Shown: positions 26,536 to 37,435 of the stretch, piece after piece
How positions within the stretch are numbered: position 1 is the stretch's first letter
How the letters are laid out: each line of letters begins with the position of its first letter
Assembly: GCF_017591435.1 (NCBI RefSeq)
Contig: NC_059272.1
Coordinates: forward strand, 8,222,050-8,286,049
Direction of reading: 5' to 3'
Length of the DNA: 64,000 nt
From: Portunus trituberculatus
Taxonomy: Eukaryota > Arthropoda > Malacostraca > Decapoda > Portunidae
Made by a program: the position numbers and the translations under genes
The notes under the pieces: model-generated
Told to the model about the DNA's origin: nothing
Databases searched by the model: none
The model's input: only the letters and a program-made list of their open reading frames with translations

Positions 26536-26800
26536 ATGTCTTCCAAGGGTGTTAGGCATAAGTGAGTGGCCCTAGCTGTGATATGAAAGTTGGAATTACT
26601 AGAAAATTAGAGAAAGGAGCTTGAGTTGTGAGTGTTTGTGAGGAGTGTGGTGTGGCCAAGTAAACTCTTTTGGACATTAGTAAATCAAAAGATAAGCTGG
26701 TAGAATATTCTGCTAAATACTGTGTGGATGCATCATCAAATAAAAGTGGTAAAGGTGCACCAAAGTAAAATGTAAGGAGTGGAAAAGATGCTGCTTTAGA
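26536..26800 (+). pseudogene. Tigger-type transposase N-terminal (CENP-B HTH) remnant
   Basis: From ATG at 26536 the frame reads MSSKGVRHK, then broken segments resembling LELL.KLEKG and VFVRS/VCEECGVAK, then KSKDKLVEYSAKYCVDAS. This is the layout of a CENP-B-type N-terminal helix-turn-helix from a Tigger transposase. Several in-frame stops make it a relic. Confidence 0.5.
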
Positions 26801-26917
26801 TACCTCCAAGCTCCTGATAGGACTCCTAGGTCAGGGAGATGGCCTCTTCCTCCACCATGTTGTGTAGGGGACTGCCACTCTGTTGTAAGTAGGAACAACA
26901 ACGTACCTACACAAATA

Positions 26918-27873
26918 CAGGGGATCCTCGCAATTCGACGGGGTTAGGGATGTTTTTCATCGGTCGAATCAGCGTATATTCGAATTGTGAAACAGTTTTT
27001 CCCATAAAATACTTAAGAATTAGAGGGGATAGGGACCAACCTCCAGCCCAGACCCTCAAAAACAATACTATAACCTCTAAAAACACAAACTTAGACAAAA
27101 TACTATTAAAGGCTTAATTTTTAAATAACTTTTTTTTTATTAAACACATAAGGGTGCTGTACAGTACATTTTTTTTAAATAAAAACACTTGCATGATGCA
27201 GTGGTCTTACAGTACTTGTCCCTGTTCTTCCAAATTGTTGGTACTGCCGATCTAGGGACACCCATATGCGCAGCAACAACATTGAGCTATACCTGCCTCA
27301 CACTTTCTTATAACTCAAGCTTATCTTTGAAAGGCAAGAAATTGTGCTTCTTAGGGCTGGGGCTGCAGGTGGCTTTGCTTGGCATGGTCGAATCGGCGTG
27401 GAGGTAGGAGGTTGAACAGCGGAGCGTGGCCTGCCTGGATGACGGCTGGGGCGAAAGTGAGGCTGAGGAAGCGACACACAGGGTAACGTCAGTTTACACT
27501 TCTGCCTGGCAAGCTGGCAGTGATTTTGGGGTGGCGGCGGATTTGACTGGTTGGGTGGCACACGAGATATGAATGTCGAATTGGCGAGTCAGTCTGTCGA
27601 ACCTTGAGGATTGGATATTAACCCTTAAACTTAAAGTATGGGTGGTTGATTTACTTTCCGTCTGTTACAGCGGGGAAAAATCACACCTGTCAAAAATACT
27701 AAAAATATTTTTTCCTTATAAAAGCATATTTATTTGTGTTATTTGGAGTACAACGATGTAGTTTTCAACATGTTATGACCTCTGAGAGCAAAGTTATTGC
27801 ATATCAAAAAATTCTCCCCGAACCCATGGCAGAACCTGCTGCTAAGAAATACCCCCCAAGCTCCGATAACACA

Positions 27874-27943
<70 letters not shown>

Positions 27944-28653
27944 CTTTTGGGCATTTGAATTTGATGTAAAAGTAGGAACTTTTCCATTTTCATGTCAAGA
28001 AAATGCGAGCTCAGATATATGAAATGATGTGCAAAACAGGAAAAGAAAAAGAAACCACATATTACAAGTATTGTGTATTTCAATAATAATTGGAATCTGG
28101 CAACTCTTATTAGCAATGGGATTCACGTGACTTGGCCGACAAGCACAGTCCTGTAGAGGCAACTATGGGTGACACACACCATTGCATTGCTCATGGGGAG
28201 TACATGAGGAGGTTTATGAGCGTTGCTGTGAGGGTTGGTCTCTGTCTCCCAGATCACTATCAGAATCACTACTGGAGTCTTCACTTTCTTCTGTCTCAAT
28301 AAAAAAATCACTGTCCTCAATGTCATTATTGAGTAACCCTCCGGGTCATGGGGGTTGCAAGATGTCGCCTCGAAATGGGAAAAGATGACCTATTGTGAGG
28401 GAACATATGTCTCAAGGCTCAAGGAGGTGAGCGAGAAAAGATGCCAGATACCTCCACTTGCTCAAGGAACAATAGTAAGGGGAAGAGATTCAAACGTTTA
28501 GCACGGAAAAATCATGATTCCCGGAACAATCCTCGCCTCCGCACACGATGCTACAATCGTCCCGAAACAATCTCCGTACGTTAAAGGTTAATTAACTGAG
28601 TTTTAATTGGCGTTAATTCGAACTACGAACAGTCGAATCACGAGGATCCCCTG
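26918..28653. mobile_element. Tigger-type element with TA duplications, nested insertion
   Basis: Termini CAGGGGATCCTCGCAATTCG and the inverted right end (CGAATCACGAGGATCCCCTG) differ at few positions, and TA flanks both ends. On the minus strand around 27190-27390 a decayed frame reads MPSKATCSPSPKKHNFLPFK and later VPRSAVPTIWKNRDKY, a CENP-B-type HTH. The element is a deletion derivative and is interrupted by a piggyBac-type insertion at 27622-28587. Confidence 0.72.
27622..28587. mobile_element. piggyBac-type non-autonomous element
   Basis: TTAA flanks both ends (27618-27621, 28588-28591). Ends CCCTTAAACTTAAAG and, inverted, CCTTTAACGTACGG resemble piggyBac termini. On the minus strand at about 28340-28220 a frame reads DIEDSDFFIETEESEDSS, the acidic N-terminus usual in piggyBac transposases. 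No catalytic domain remains. A (CT)n tract lies at 27877-27940. Confidence 0.6.
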
Positions 28654-29357
28654 TACCATAGTTTATTACTATAGATTATTATATTGATACAAAAGCTAAA
28701 AACATATTACAGGTAACCCTCGCTTAACGAACGTTCACACAATTAAATTTCGCAACAACAAACATTTCCTTTTACTACCATCTGCTCGTATAACGAACAC
28801 CAAACTTGCTTTAACAGAATTTTATCTGGGTGTAGTTTTTTTCAAAGTTTGAAACCCTCACTGTATCATGCAAGCCTACAGGCTTTTGAACACACCAGCG
28901 CCTCTCGTGGACAACACGCGCACCACTCACTCCTCTACCCTTCCCTATTCTTAGTTTAAAACAAAAACAGGGTTCATCACCAACTCATTATCTCATGCTC
29001 AACATGCCACCAAAACGCCCTGCAACCAGCCCTGCAATGTTGCCTACCGTTGTTAAGAAGAAAAGGAAGTCTCTTACTCAAGAAGTGAAGCTGGATATTA
29101 TTCACAGACACGAGAGGCGAGAAAACTAATAGCATTGCTTGCCACCATCTTGATTCCATCTACTTTCTCTACTATTTTCAAGTCATCAGACTCTATTAAG
29201 AAGGCTGGTGAGACCATATCTTCCTTGCAAGCTAAAAGAACCACCTGAACTCGTGACTCTGCAATGGATAATATGGAAAGCCTTGTGGAAATGTGGTACA
29301 CAAGTTTTCTAAGCGGTACAATGATGCGCATTTTGTTTACATTCTACAGGTTGCCAG

Positions 29358-29640
29358 TGTAGTGAACACCACTACACTACTACAACAATCATCACCAGAC
29401 ATGAACGCCTGACTGACTCCAGTTTGTAGTGAACACTAACTACTACACTACTACTATTACAACCTGGGTATCCAGTAACCACTTGAGCTCAGACAGCACC
29501 GAGACTCTGGCACACACACTCGTGTACATGACCACTCGTCCCGTCATTTCTATCTATTGTATATCTATAATGAATAGCATTGTATGAACATCTCTAGTTT
29601 ACTTCTCCATCCATGTCCTGGCTAGATAATGAACGCTACA
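29358..29640 (+). repeat. Partial LTR in inverted orientation
   Basis: These 283 bp beginning TGTAGTGAACACCACTACAC are the same sequence as the first part of the LTR at 30774-30494 but on the opposite strand. It stops at CTACAATTGG, which is the exact reverse complement of CCAATTGTAG at 30249-30258 just inside the intact LTR. Confidence 0.65.
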
Positions 29641-30220
29641 ATTGGGGAGCTCCGGCTTGGGGGTGCTGCTCCCGCTGGACGACGACGACGATGATGACAA
29701 CAACGGCGATGACGAGGAGACTTACGGTGTCGCTATCACCCCTCAGACGACTACTACGGAAGGTCTGACGGACAGGGCGGTGGTCAGGTGTGGAGGGTCT
29801 GCTGCCTGACGATGACGAGGAGGAGGAGGAGGAGGATGAGGATGTAGGATGGGGTTCCACCTCACTATGGTGCTTGTTTAGGGGCGCCGCCGAGAGGGTG
29901 AAAGAGCGTGGTAGGGGGCGGCGGCCATCGTACTGAGCTGAGTCTAGTGTGGTGAAATGGGCCTCGCAGGATCGCCCAAAGACCCCCATGATGGCCGACG
30001 TAAGGGCAGCATACCTGTCTGCCTCCGGCGGGTTGGTTAGGGCACTGTGCAGACGAGTGACAACCTCCGAGGGGAGCTCCTGGACAACCACCTGGTATCA
30101 CTGCAGGTCGGAGAGCTCCGTGCCGGCCCACACAGCCTCGAGGTGCAGGAACCAGGCCTCGATATCTTAGTTGAAGGGCGGCACACGCAATAAGTCACTG
30201 AACGCACTGCACTGCTCCAT
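29636..30220 (-). pseudogene. gag-like ORF of the LTR element
   Basis: Minus-strand ATG at 30220 opens MEQCSAFSDLLRVPPFN, then a TAA, DIEAWFLHLEAVWAGTELSD, a TGA, and VVVQELPSEVVTRLHSALTN, then PPEADRYAALTSAIMGVFG. The order of an aromatic/acidic segment, LP.EV and PP...Y..L...I is that of gypsy-like gag. Two in-frame stops and a Ser-rich repeat expansion show decay. No protease or RT follows. Confidence 0.6.
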
Positions 30221-30278
30221 TACACGTCAAGGCTACACTTTGGGGTCACCAATTGTAGGTCACTCCGGGGTCACCAAG

Positions 30279-30774
30279 TGTAGTGTTGTGGTAGTTGTCG
30301 TAAAATGGGTAGCATGGAGACACCTGAGTCCATTATGAAAGTGTATTTACGGTAGCACAATACACAAGTGTAAACTAAGCGAAACGAGAGGCAGGAGGCG
30401 TAGCGTGTCAGCCTCTGGCGGCGGCGAGCGAGGACTGAGGAGAAGGACGTGACGTCAGACAGAAAGGGAGTGTGGGAAAAACAAAGGACATGCTAACATA
30501 GTGTTCCCTATCTAGCCAGGACACGGATGAAGAAGTAAACTAGAGATGTTCGAACACTGCTATTTATTATAGATATACAACAGGTAGAGGTGATGGGACA
30601 AGCAGTCATGTAGGCGAGTGTGTGTGTGCCGGAGTCTCGGTGCTGTCTGAGCTTAAATGGTGACTGGATACCCGGGCCGTAGTAGTAGTGTAGTAGTGTT
30701 CACTACACACTGGAGTCAGTCAGGTGTGTATGTCTGGTGATGATTATAGTAGTAATGTAGTGGTGTCCACTACA
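30279..30774 (-). repeat. 5' LTR (minus strand)
   Basis: On the minus strand it begins TGTAGTGGACACCACTACA and ends CACAACACTACA, with TG/CA ends and 496 bp. It is followed directly by CTTGGTGACCCCGGAGTGA, a plausible primer-binding site of the TGGTGACCCC type common in arthropod gypsy-like elements. Confidence 0.68.
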
Positions 30775-30897
30775 TCAGTTAGCGTCTTGCCTGCTCCACT
30801 CTCCCTCCCTTCATAATTTAAGATCATCAACATTATAAAGTTACTTACATACATTAGTGTACATTATAATGACTTAATTTTAGATTAAACTGCTTAA

Positions 30898-31594
30898 GGG
30901 GGGGCAAAACAGCTGAAATGGTAAAATGGGCTCAAAACATCGTTTTCTATTTTTTTGTATATTTACACAGGAAAAGTATCCAAGAATCAAGTTTTGGCCG
31001 GGAAATACAGTATATGTGTAGTACATATTTGTTGTACAAATAAAAAAAAAATCGAATCTTGCAATTATTACCATAGATATGTCATACTACAAACTTTAAA
31101 CCCGTTTTTCTCAAAACGTCAATAAAACAACTTCAATGCATAGCTGTGCAAAGAAAACTTCATGGATTTCAATAAAAATCACCATACTTATGCATTATGA
31201 GTATATCAACATTTTTACGTGGGCTTTTTGAAATATATTGAAAACAATGGTTCAGGAGCATTTTTCAGGAAAAAAAAAAGTGACGTCATCATTTACATAA
31301 ACTTGTGAAAGAGATTTCTCACAAACTATAACGAATATAGCAAAAATGTCACGTAGAATTGTTGATATGCTATTCAACTACTACCATGCAAAATTTGGTA
31401 CCTCTACAATGAAAATGTGAATTTCCGTTAATTTTTAAATCATAACCGTCATAACCGTCACAACAACGTAAGCTAAAATTTCTACGTCTGACATATTATC
31501 AGAAACTAGATTTTAAGCAAATTGTGAAATTTTGAGGCAAAAATATTGAAAATTTTTTTTATGAATATTTTTTACCCAGCTGTTTGGCCCTCCC
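30898..31594. mobile_element. TTAA-flanked MITE (piggyBac-type)
   Basis: TTAA on both sides (30894-30897, 31595-31598). Inverted ends are GGGGGGGCAAAACAGCTG and GGGAGGGCCAAACAGCTG. It is 697 bp, AT-rich and without coding potential, inserted into Tigger copy 2. Confidence 0.7.
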
Positions 31595-31803
31595 TTAAAT
31601 GTTTAACTTCATAATTTTTACTTTCATTAAACCTTTTAGGTAAAAGTACTATGATGCACTCTCACTTTGTTTACTCTCAATGGAAGTCCAAGTCAGTGTT
31701 CAAACTTGTTATAATTGGTTCGCTTAACGAACATTTTTTAGGAACATAACACATTCATTAAGGGGGAGTTGCCTCAACCTATTTAAGAAAAAAATTATAC
31801 ATA

Positions 31804-32397
31804 CAGTAAGTCCCGCACTTGGTGAATTAATTAGTCTGGCGAAACTACCGCCAGATGCTAATTTTGCCAAACACGAGTTCTTTATGCAATATAAATTGCC
31901 AAAAAAAATGCCTCAATCAGTCTTTGGTCATTGCCGAAGTTCCTCTTTTGACCCCAAAAATATAATCTTTTGAGCTTAAATAAAATCATTTGCCTTCACA
32001 TATTAGAACACATGTACAAAACAGACCAGTAAACAATAAATAAAGTTAATAAGACATGATATAAAGGTTGTAACTCCCGTTTTTTTCCACCCGTTTCCCT
32101 TGCCCACTTATGCCCTTGGAGGCCATGATGGCGGTAAATTGCCAGAATTCGTTCCCACACTAGCAGAACAGAGGGTAGCACAAACAAAATGGCTGAAAGG
32201 GATTCTCACACTGCATTCTGATGGGTTTAGAGAGAGGTCTAACATCAACAGGGAGCCGCATGGTTCGCATTGCAGCTGCCAGGGGACCACCAAGTTTGAA
32301 TTCAAATCGCCAACCGTGCACTCAGTGGTCCGTGTCCACTCTACCACCAAAAGTGAATTTCACCAAGCTGAGATTCGCCTAGTGTGGGGGCTTACTG
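31804..32397. mobile_element. TA-flanked MITE (mariner/Tigger group)
   Basis: Ends CAGTAAGTCCCGCACTTGG and, inverted, CAGTAAGCCCCCACACTAGG, with TA at both flanks. It is 594 bp, with an internal GCGAAAC/GTTTCGCC-like inverted segment and no transposase. Confidence 0.68.
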
Positions 32398-32479
32398 TAT
32401 TTAAAATTTTGCATTAAAACAGCCGCACATAGGGGATGCTTGTCTCTGGATGGCAGCACTGAGCAATCAGTCATGATTA

Positions 32480-32660
32480 TATTGTTATGAAACAATTAAG
32501 TGTTTAGCTTTGGTATCAATAAAATATTCTATAGTAGTAAACTATGTTATTTGTGTAGATATGTTGTTCCTACTTACTACAGAGTGTCAGTCCCCTACAC
32601 AACATGGCAAAGAAAGAGACCATCTCCATCAGCCAGGAGTCTTATCTGGCCTATGAAATA
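32480..32660 (-). repeat. Inverted partner of the 26.8-28.7 kb host sequence
   Basis: On the minus strand this segment matches 26800-26917 and continues with 28656-28707, i.e. across the Tigger insertion. Shared words include CATGTTGTGTAGGGGACTG and TAAGTAGGAACAACA. It is an older repeat of unknown type in two inverted copies. Confidence 0.55.
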
Positions 32661-32766
32661 TTCACATCACACTTGAACATATTCCTTTTGGGAGTATGTG
32701 CAGCCCTCATGAGTAGCAGGACTGTAAGTGGATGGATACTTACCATTAAAGTTTTAAAAGTAAATA

Positions 32767-33675
32767 CAGGCAACTCCCGCTTAACGAAGGTTCACACAAC
32801 GAAATTTCGCTACAACGAAGGTTTTATTTTACTGCTATCTGCTCGTTTAACGAACACCAAACTCGCTTTAACGAAGTTTTATCCAGGTAATTTTTTTCCA
32901 AGTTTGAAAGCACCACATTATAACGCAAGCCGACAGGCTTTTGAATACACCAGCGCCTCTCGTGGACAACACGTGCATCACTCACTCCCCTTGTTCAAAA
33001 CATTAACAGCAGCAGCAGCAACTCGTCTTCCCTCGCTCAACTTACCACCAAAACGCCCTGCAATGTCGCCTAGCGTTGCTAAGGAGACCAGGAAGTCTCT
33101 TACTCTGGAAGTGAAGCTCGAAATTATTCACAGACACGAGAAAGGCGAGAAAACTAATAGCATTGCTCGCCACCATCTTGACTCCATCTACTGTCTCTAC
33201 TATTTCAAGTCAGCAGACTCTATTAAGAAGGCTGGTGAGGCCGTATCTTCCTTGCAAGCTAAAAGAACCACCTCAACTCGTGACTCTGCAATGGATAAAA
33301 TGGAAAGCCTTGTGGAAATGTGGTACATAAGTTTTGTATGTGATACAATGAAGTGCCCTTTGTTCACATTCCACAGGTTGCCGGTTAGTGTCTTTCCCAT
33401 TTCACTCTCCCTCCCTTCATAAATTTAAGATCATCAACATTATAAAGTTACATACATACATACATTAGTGTACATTATAATGACTTAAATTAAACTGCCT
33501 AAATGTTTAACTTCATAATTTTTACTTTCATTAAACCTTTCACTGTACTATGATGCACTCTCGCTTTGTTTACTCTCAATGGAAGTTCAAATCAGGGGTT
33601 AAACTTATCATAATCGGTTCGCTTAACGAGGTTTTTTTTAGGAACGTAACCCTTTCGTTAAGCGGGGCTTGCCTG
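32767..33675 (+). mobile_element. Tigger-type MITE, intact copy with TA duplication
   Basis: Ends CAGGCAACTCCCGCTTAACG and, inverted, CAGGCAAGCCCCGCTTAACG, with TA on each side (32765-32766, 33676-33677). It is 909 bp and retains the start of a transposase. Two other copies in the window (28710-31775, 49275-49835) allow reconstruction of its history. Confidence 0.82.
33063..33344 (+). pseudogene. CENP-B-type HTH fragment of the Tigger MITE
   Basis: ATG 33063 opens MSPSVAKETRKSLTLEVKLE, then IIHRHEKGEKTNSIARHH. A short out-of-frame stretch follows (canonical LTPSTVSTIFKS lies in another frame), then SADSIKKAGEAVSSLQAKRT. This is the first half of a CENP-B N-terminal DNA-binding domain of the pogo/Tigger family. 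The catalytic domain is deleted, so the element is non-autonomous. Confidence 0.6.
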
Positions 33676-33677
33676 TA

Positions 33678-35028
33678 TTCACCTTCGGAGGTCCCCTGTT
33701 TTCTTCCCCCTCCTTTTTGATGAGGACAAACTTCAGGAGGCTCTTCATTCCTCTAAGAGCAATGCTGATATGGCTTGCCTTAGCACAACCATGTCCTGCT
33801 CCTGGTATACTGTTGATTGAGCATGGTTTGCGGCTTTCTTCCACTCATTCCACAAGGTGGAAGACTGACCCCGTCTTCTTATCCAAAGGACTTCCAGGAT
33901 TTTCCAGGTGCCTTTCTTTTCATCCCAGTGGTCCACCGGAGGCAGGTGGAGGGGCAAACTCTTTCACAAGTGATGACCTTTCTCATCAGGGGACGATTGT
34001 GGACTGTCTGACCCTGAGGTGGGAGGGCTGGCTCTGGATAGGGGCAGAGAAGTGGGTCCTCAGTGTCCTGAGAGAAGGCTACAGAATCCCTTTCTCTACT
34101 CCTCCATCCCTTACTTCAAGGACTTAAGAGGCTATACCCTAGGACCCCTCAAAGTACAAGCCCATCAGTTTGAACTCCTGCGACTGAGGAATAAAGGTGC
34201 CACAGAGGAGGCACCTCCTACCCCTGGCTTCTACAACCACATTGTGGTTCCAAAGGCCACCGGGGGTTCAGGACCATCATCAATCTTTCTTATCTTCAAC
34301 AACTATGTCATCAAGTTCAAGATGGAGATGGAAAGGACAGCCTTGCCTGCAATATATCAGGGCAACTGGGTGGTGTCTCTGGATCTGGAAGACGTCTACC
34401 TGCAGATCCCTGTCTACCCGGACAGCCGGCACTTCCTGCTTTGTACCTGGAAGGACATCCACTTTTAGTTTCAGGTGCTTTGCTTTGGCCTTTCTACCAC
34501 CCCACAAGTCTTTACTTGTCCTATGGACCCCATCTCCAAAAAGTTCCATCGCCAGGGCTTCCACATCCTCCATTATCTGGACTATTGGTTGGTCCTGTCT
34601 TCATCGGCAGACGAGGCTTGGAGAGCCACAGTTTGTCTCACCAACATGTGTTCCTCCTTGGGGATTCACATAAATTGAGGAAAGTCCTCCCTGACACCAG
34701 AACAGAAGACCATCCTCAGGATGGTGATTCAGTCCCCACTTTTGAAGGTTTTCCCGACATAGGGGAGGCTACAGAACCTGCAAAACACAATCCTCCACAT
34801 CCTCCATTATCTGGACTATTGGTTGGTCCTGTCTTCATCGGCAGATGAGGCTTGGAGAACCACAGTTTGTCTCACCAACATGTGTTCCTCCTTGGGGATT
34901 CACATAAATTGGGGAAAGTCCTCCCTGACACCAGAACAGAAGACCATCCTCAGGATGGTGATTCAGTCCCCACTTTTGAAGGTTTTCCCGACACAGGGGA
35001 GGCTACAGAACCTGCAAAACACAATCAT
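33678..35028 (+). pseudogene. DIRS-type retrotransposon reverse transcriptase, decayed
   Basis: Fragments in order are WVLSVLREGYRIPFSTPP, PTPGFYNHIVVPKATGG, VVSLDLEDVYLQIPVYPDSR, FQVLCFGLSTTPQVFT and ILHYLDYWLVLSSSADEA. This order matches DIRS-group RTs, whose active-site box is YLDDWL. Here the second Asp is Tyr (YLDYWL). Stops at about 34466 and 34676 and frame changes make it a pseudogene. It directly abuts the Tigger MITE at 33675. Confidence 0.78.
34561..35028 (+). repeat. 234-bp in-frame tandem duplication within the DIRS RT
   Basis: CCACATCCTCCATTATCTGG begins at 34561 and again at 34795. The two 234-bp copies (78 codons) are nearly identical and both carry YLDYWL. The first has TGA where the second has TGG. 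Confidence 0.9.
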
Positions 35029-36155
35029 CTACAGGAATACTCCACTTAATGAACAGGATAGGGGATGTCAAAGCTGTTCGTAGAGGGGAAATTCGTTTTG
35101 CGGACGTAATTTTCCCATAGGAAATAATGGAAATAGGGGGGATGCGTTCTGGGCTGGTCCCCAACATACCATATGGGTTAAAAAAAAATATATATTTTTC
35201 TATTAGCTTTTTACAAATCTTGCCCCCAAGAAAGGATTGTTTTGTAATGCATAAAGTGAAATCTTACATGGAATACCAAAAAATAAAGCAGAGATAAGAT
35301 CGGCCACAGACGAAGTGGAGACTCACGGCGACTCTGCCACTTCTTCTTCTTCTTGTGAACCTTTTAGCTTGCGTGTTGTCTTTCACCACGATATTAAATT
35401 TATGCTTCCACTCCTCTATTGCCTGCTATAATAGATATCATATAGTATTCATATATGCTCATGCCATGAGGATAACCTCCGACTCGACTGAGTGATAGTG
35501 AATTACTAATGAAATACCGTGGTATTTCATCAGTAATTCACTATCACACAGAGTCGAGGTTATCTTCATGGCATGAGTATATATGAATACTATATGATAT
35601 CCATTATAGCAGGCAATAGAGGAGTGGAAACAAATTTAATATCGTGGTGAAAGACAACACGCAGGCTAAAAGGGTCACAAGAAGAATAAGTGGCCGAGTC
35701 GCTGTGAGTCTCCGCCTTCTGTGGCCGATCTCATCTCTGCTTTATTTTTTGGTATTCCATGTAAGATTTCACTTTATGCATTACAAAACAATCCTTTCTT
35801 GGGGGCAAGGTTTGTAAAAAGCTTATGGAAATTATGTTTTGTGAACATAAATGCATATATAAAACAGTAACACCACCTCCAGAGGTGGTGTTCCCAGCAA
35901 CCTCAGAGCAACCTGATAGCAACCTTGTCACCGTCCCTCCAAGCGTTCGTGGAACTCATTTCGCGGCAGGAGGTTGCTTTGACGATGTTAAAGAATCTCT
36001 GATCCAGCTCCAGGAGCGCTAGAGACAAAGGCAGGGAGCCAGCCAATCACAGCGAAGCTGCTGCGTTTGGTCCTCACCTGGCAAATTCAAACCCAGAAAA
36101 TTTGCTAAATCAAATGTGGTTGTACTTTATGCGGACTTTTTGGTCTAACTTTATA
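35029..36155. mobile_element. Unclassified insertion in the DIRS element containing a giant palindrome
   Basis: It separates the RT part from the RNase H part of the DIRS element. The left end reads AATACTCCACTTAATGAACA and the outer flanks contain CGTTTTGCGGACG- and CATTTCGCGGCAGG-like words, reminiscent of TA-type MITE ends. Boundaries are approximate and no target duplication is certain. A small hairpin ACACCACCTCC/GGAGGTGGTGT-like lies at about 35869-35894. Confidence 0.5.
35203..35824. repeat. 620-bp near-perfect palindrome
   Basis: Left arm 35203-35518 and right arm 35521-35824 are reverse complements with small indels and substitutions, separated by only two bases (GT). The centre reads GAAATACCGTGGTATTTC. 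It would extrude as a long hairpin. Confidence 0.9.
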
Positions 36156-37435
36156 TAGTACCACCTCCTTTACACGGATGCCTCAAACGATGGGTGGGGT
36201 GCATCCCTCCTCCAGGACTGAGTGGTCTCCGGGACAGCCATGAGAGCCTCCTCCACATCAATGTTTTGGAACTTAGTGCGATACGCTTGGGGTTCCTTCA
36301 CTTTGCAAAGGTGTTGAGGGATTCAATCGTTGCTATCTTCTCCGACAACACCACAGCTCAGGCTTACCTGAACAGGGAAGAGGATACTCACTCCAGCTTC
36401 CTCAACAAGGCATTTAGTGCAGATACTGACTCAGTTTGTCAGAGGTTCAAACAATGTGGTGGCAGACAGCGCCAGGTCCTGTCCACAGAATGGACTCTAC
36501 ACATGGATGTGTGCCACTAATTGTAGTGGGTGTGTGACTATTCAACAGTGGATCTTTTCAACTCACAGCTCAACTACAGGATCTTGAACTCTGTATCCCC
36601 TTCTCAGGATACTGCAGCCATAGCTGGAGATGCCTACCTCTACAACTGGGATAACCAGGATCTTTATGCCTTCCTTCCACTTCCTCTCATCAGAAAAGTG
36701 CTTAATAAGCTTCGAGCATCCAGGAACACAAGACTCATTCTAGCAGCACTGTACTGGCCTCAGAAGGAGTGGTTTCCAAATGGAGCCACCCAGACACTTT
36801 CCCCTCAGGTGGTATCTTCTGAGACAACCTCACTCCCACTGGTTCCACCTCAGTGCCCACTGCTTCAACTGACAGGTTGGAGACTGTCAAGTGATTTTTG
36901 AGACACAGGGGCTTCTCTGCTAAGGTTGCAAGTTTTTTTGGCTTATGCTAAGAGACCCTCCACATTTTTAAACTATCAACACAAATGGAAGAGATACAGG
37001 AGATGGTGCCAAGACAACGTGCACACCATTTCCAATTCCACGGTTCAGAAAAATGCTGATTTTCTAGTTTATTCATGACAAGTGCATCATCTTTCGGCCT
37101 CTTTTCTCCAGGGCTACAAGGCCATGCTCAACAGTGTTTTTGCAGTCTAGGGGCTGGACCTCAACAATGACCTAGTTTTGAAGCACATTATCAGGATTTG
37201 CTCTTCCCAGCCACACAGGCCTACTATGGGCTTTGCCCCCTCTTAGAACTTGGATTTGGTCCTTTGCCACTTGACCAGGGCTCCTTCTGAACCTCTTAGG
37301 CTTGCATCCCTCAGAGACCTTACAAGGAAGACCCTCTTCCTTCTTACTCTGGCAACAGCATAGAGGGTGGGAGAGATCCAAGCTCTCTCACACAGGACAA
37401 GCTGGTAAAAGCAGGATCTTTTAGTCTACTATCTC
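36156..37435 (+). pseudogene. DIRS element: RNase H region and start of recombinase
   Basis: LLYTDASNDGWGASLLQD (TDAS is the RNase H start), then HINVLELSAIRLGFLHFAKV (ELxA), IVAIFSDNTTAQAYLNRE (SDN) define a retroelement RNase H. After 36950 broken frames include NYQHKWKRYRRWCQDN, resembling the N-terminal part of DIRS tyrosine recombinase. Many stops. It is interrupted at 37438 by a Harbinger element. Confidence 0.7.

Larger units (their letters stand above)
29358..30774 (-). mobile_element. Rearranged gypsy-like LTR retrotransposon with inverted LTRs
   Basis: The outer flanks CCAG (29354-29357) and TCAG (30775-30778) look like a 4-bp target duplication with one mismatch. The right end is a full LTR on the minus strand. 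The left end is a partial LTR in the opposite orientation. Between them lie a primer-binding-like site and a gag remnant. No pol is present. Confidence 0.65.
28710..31775 (+). mobile_element. Tigger-type element copy 2, split by two insertions
   Basis: The start CAGGTAACCCTCGCTTAACG (TA at 28708-28709) and the interior match the intact copy at 32767-33675. The sequence is interrupted at 29357 by an LTR element, resumes at 30775, is interrupted again at 30897 and resumes at 31595. It ends near 31775 with a degraded terminus. The HTH remnant reads VKLDIIHRHERRE-like sequence near 29085-29130. Confidence 0.75.
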
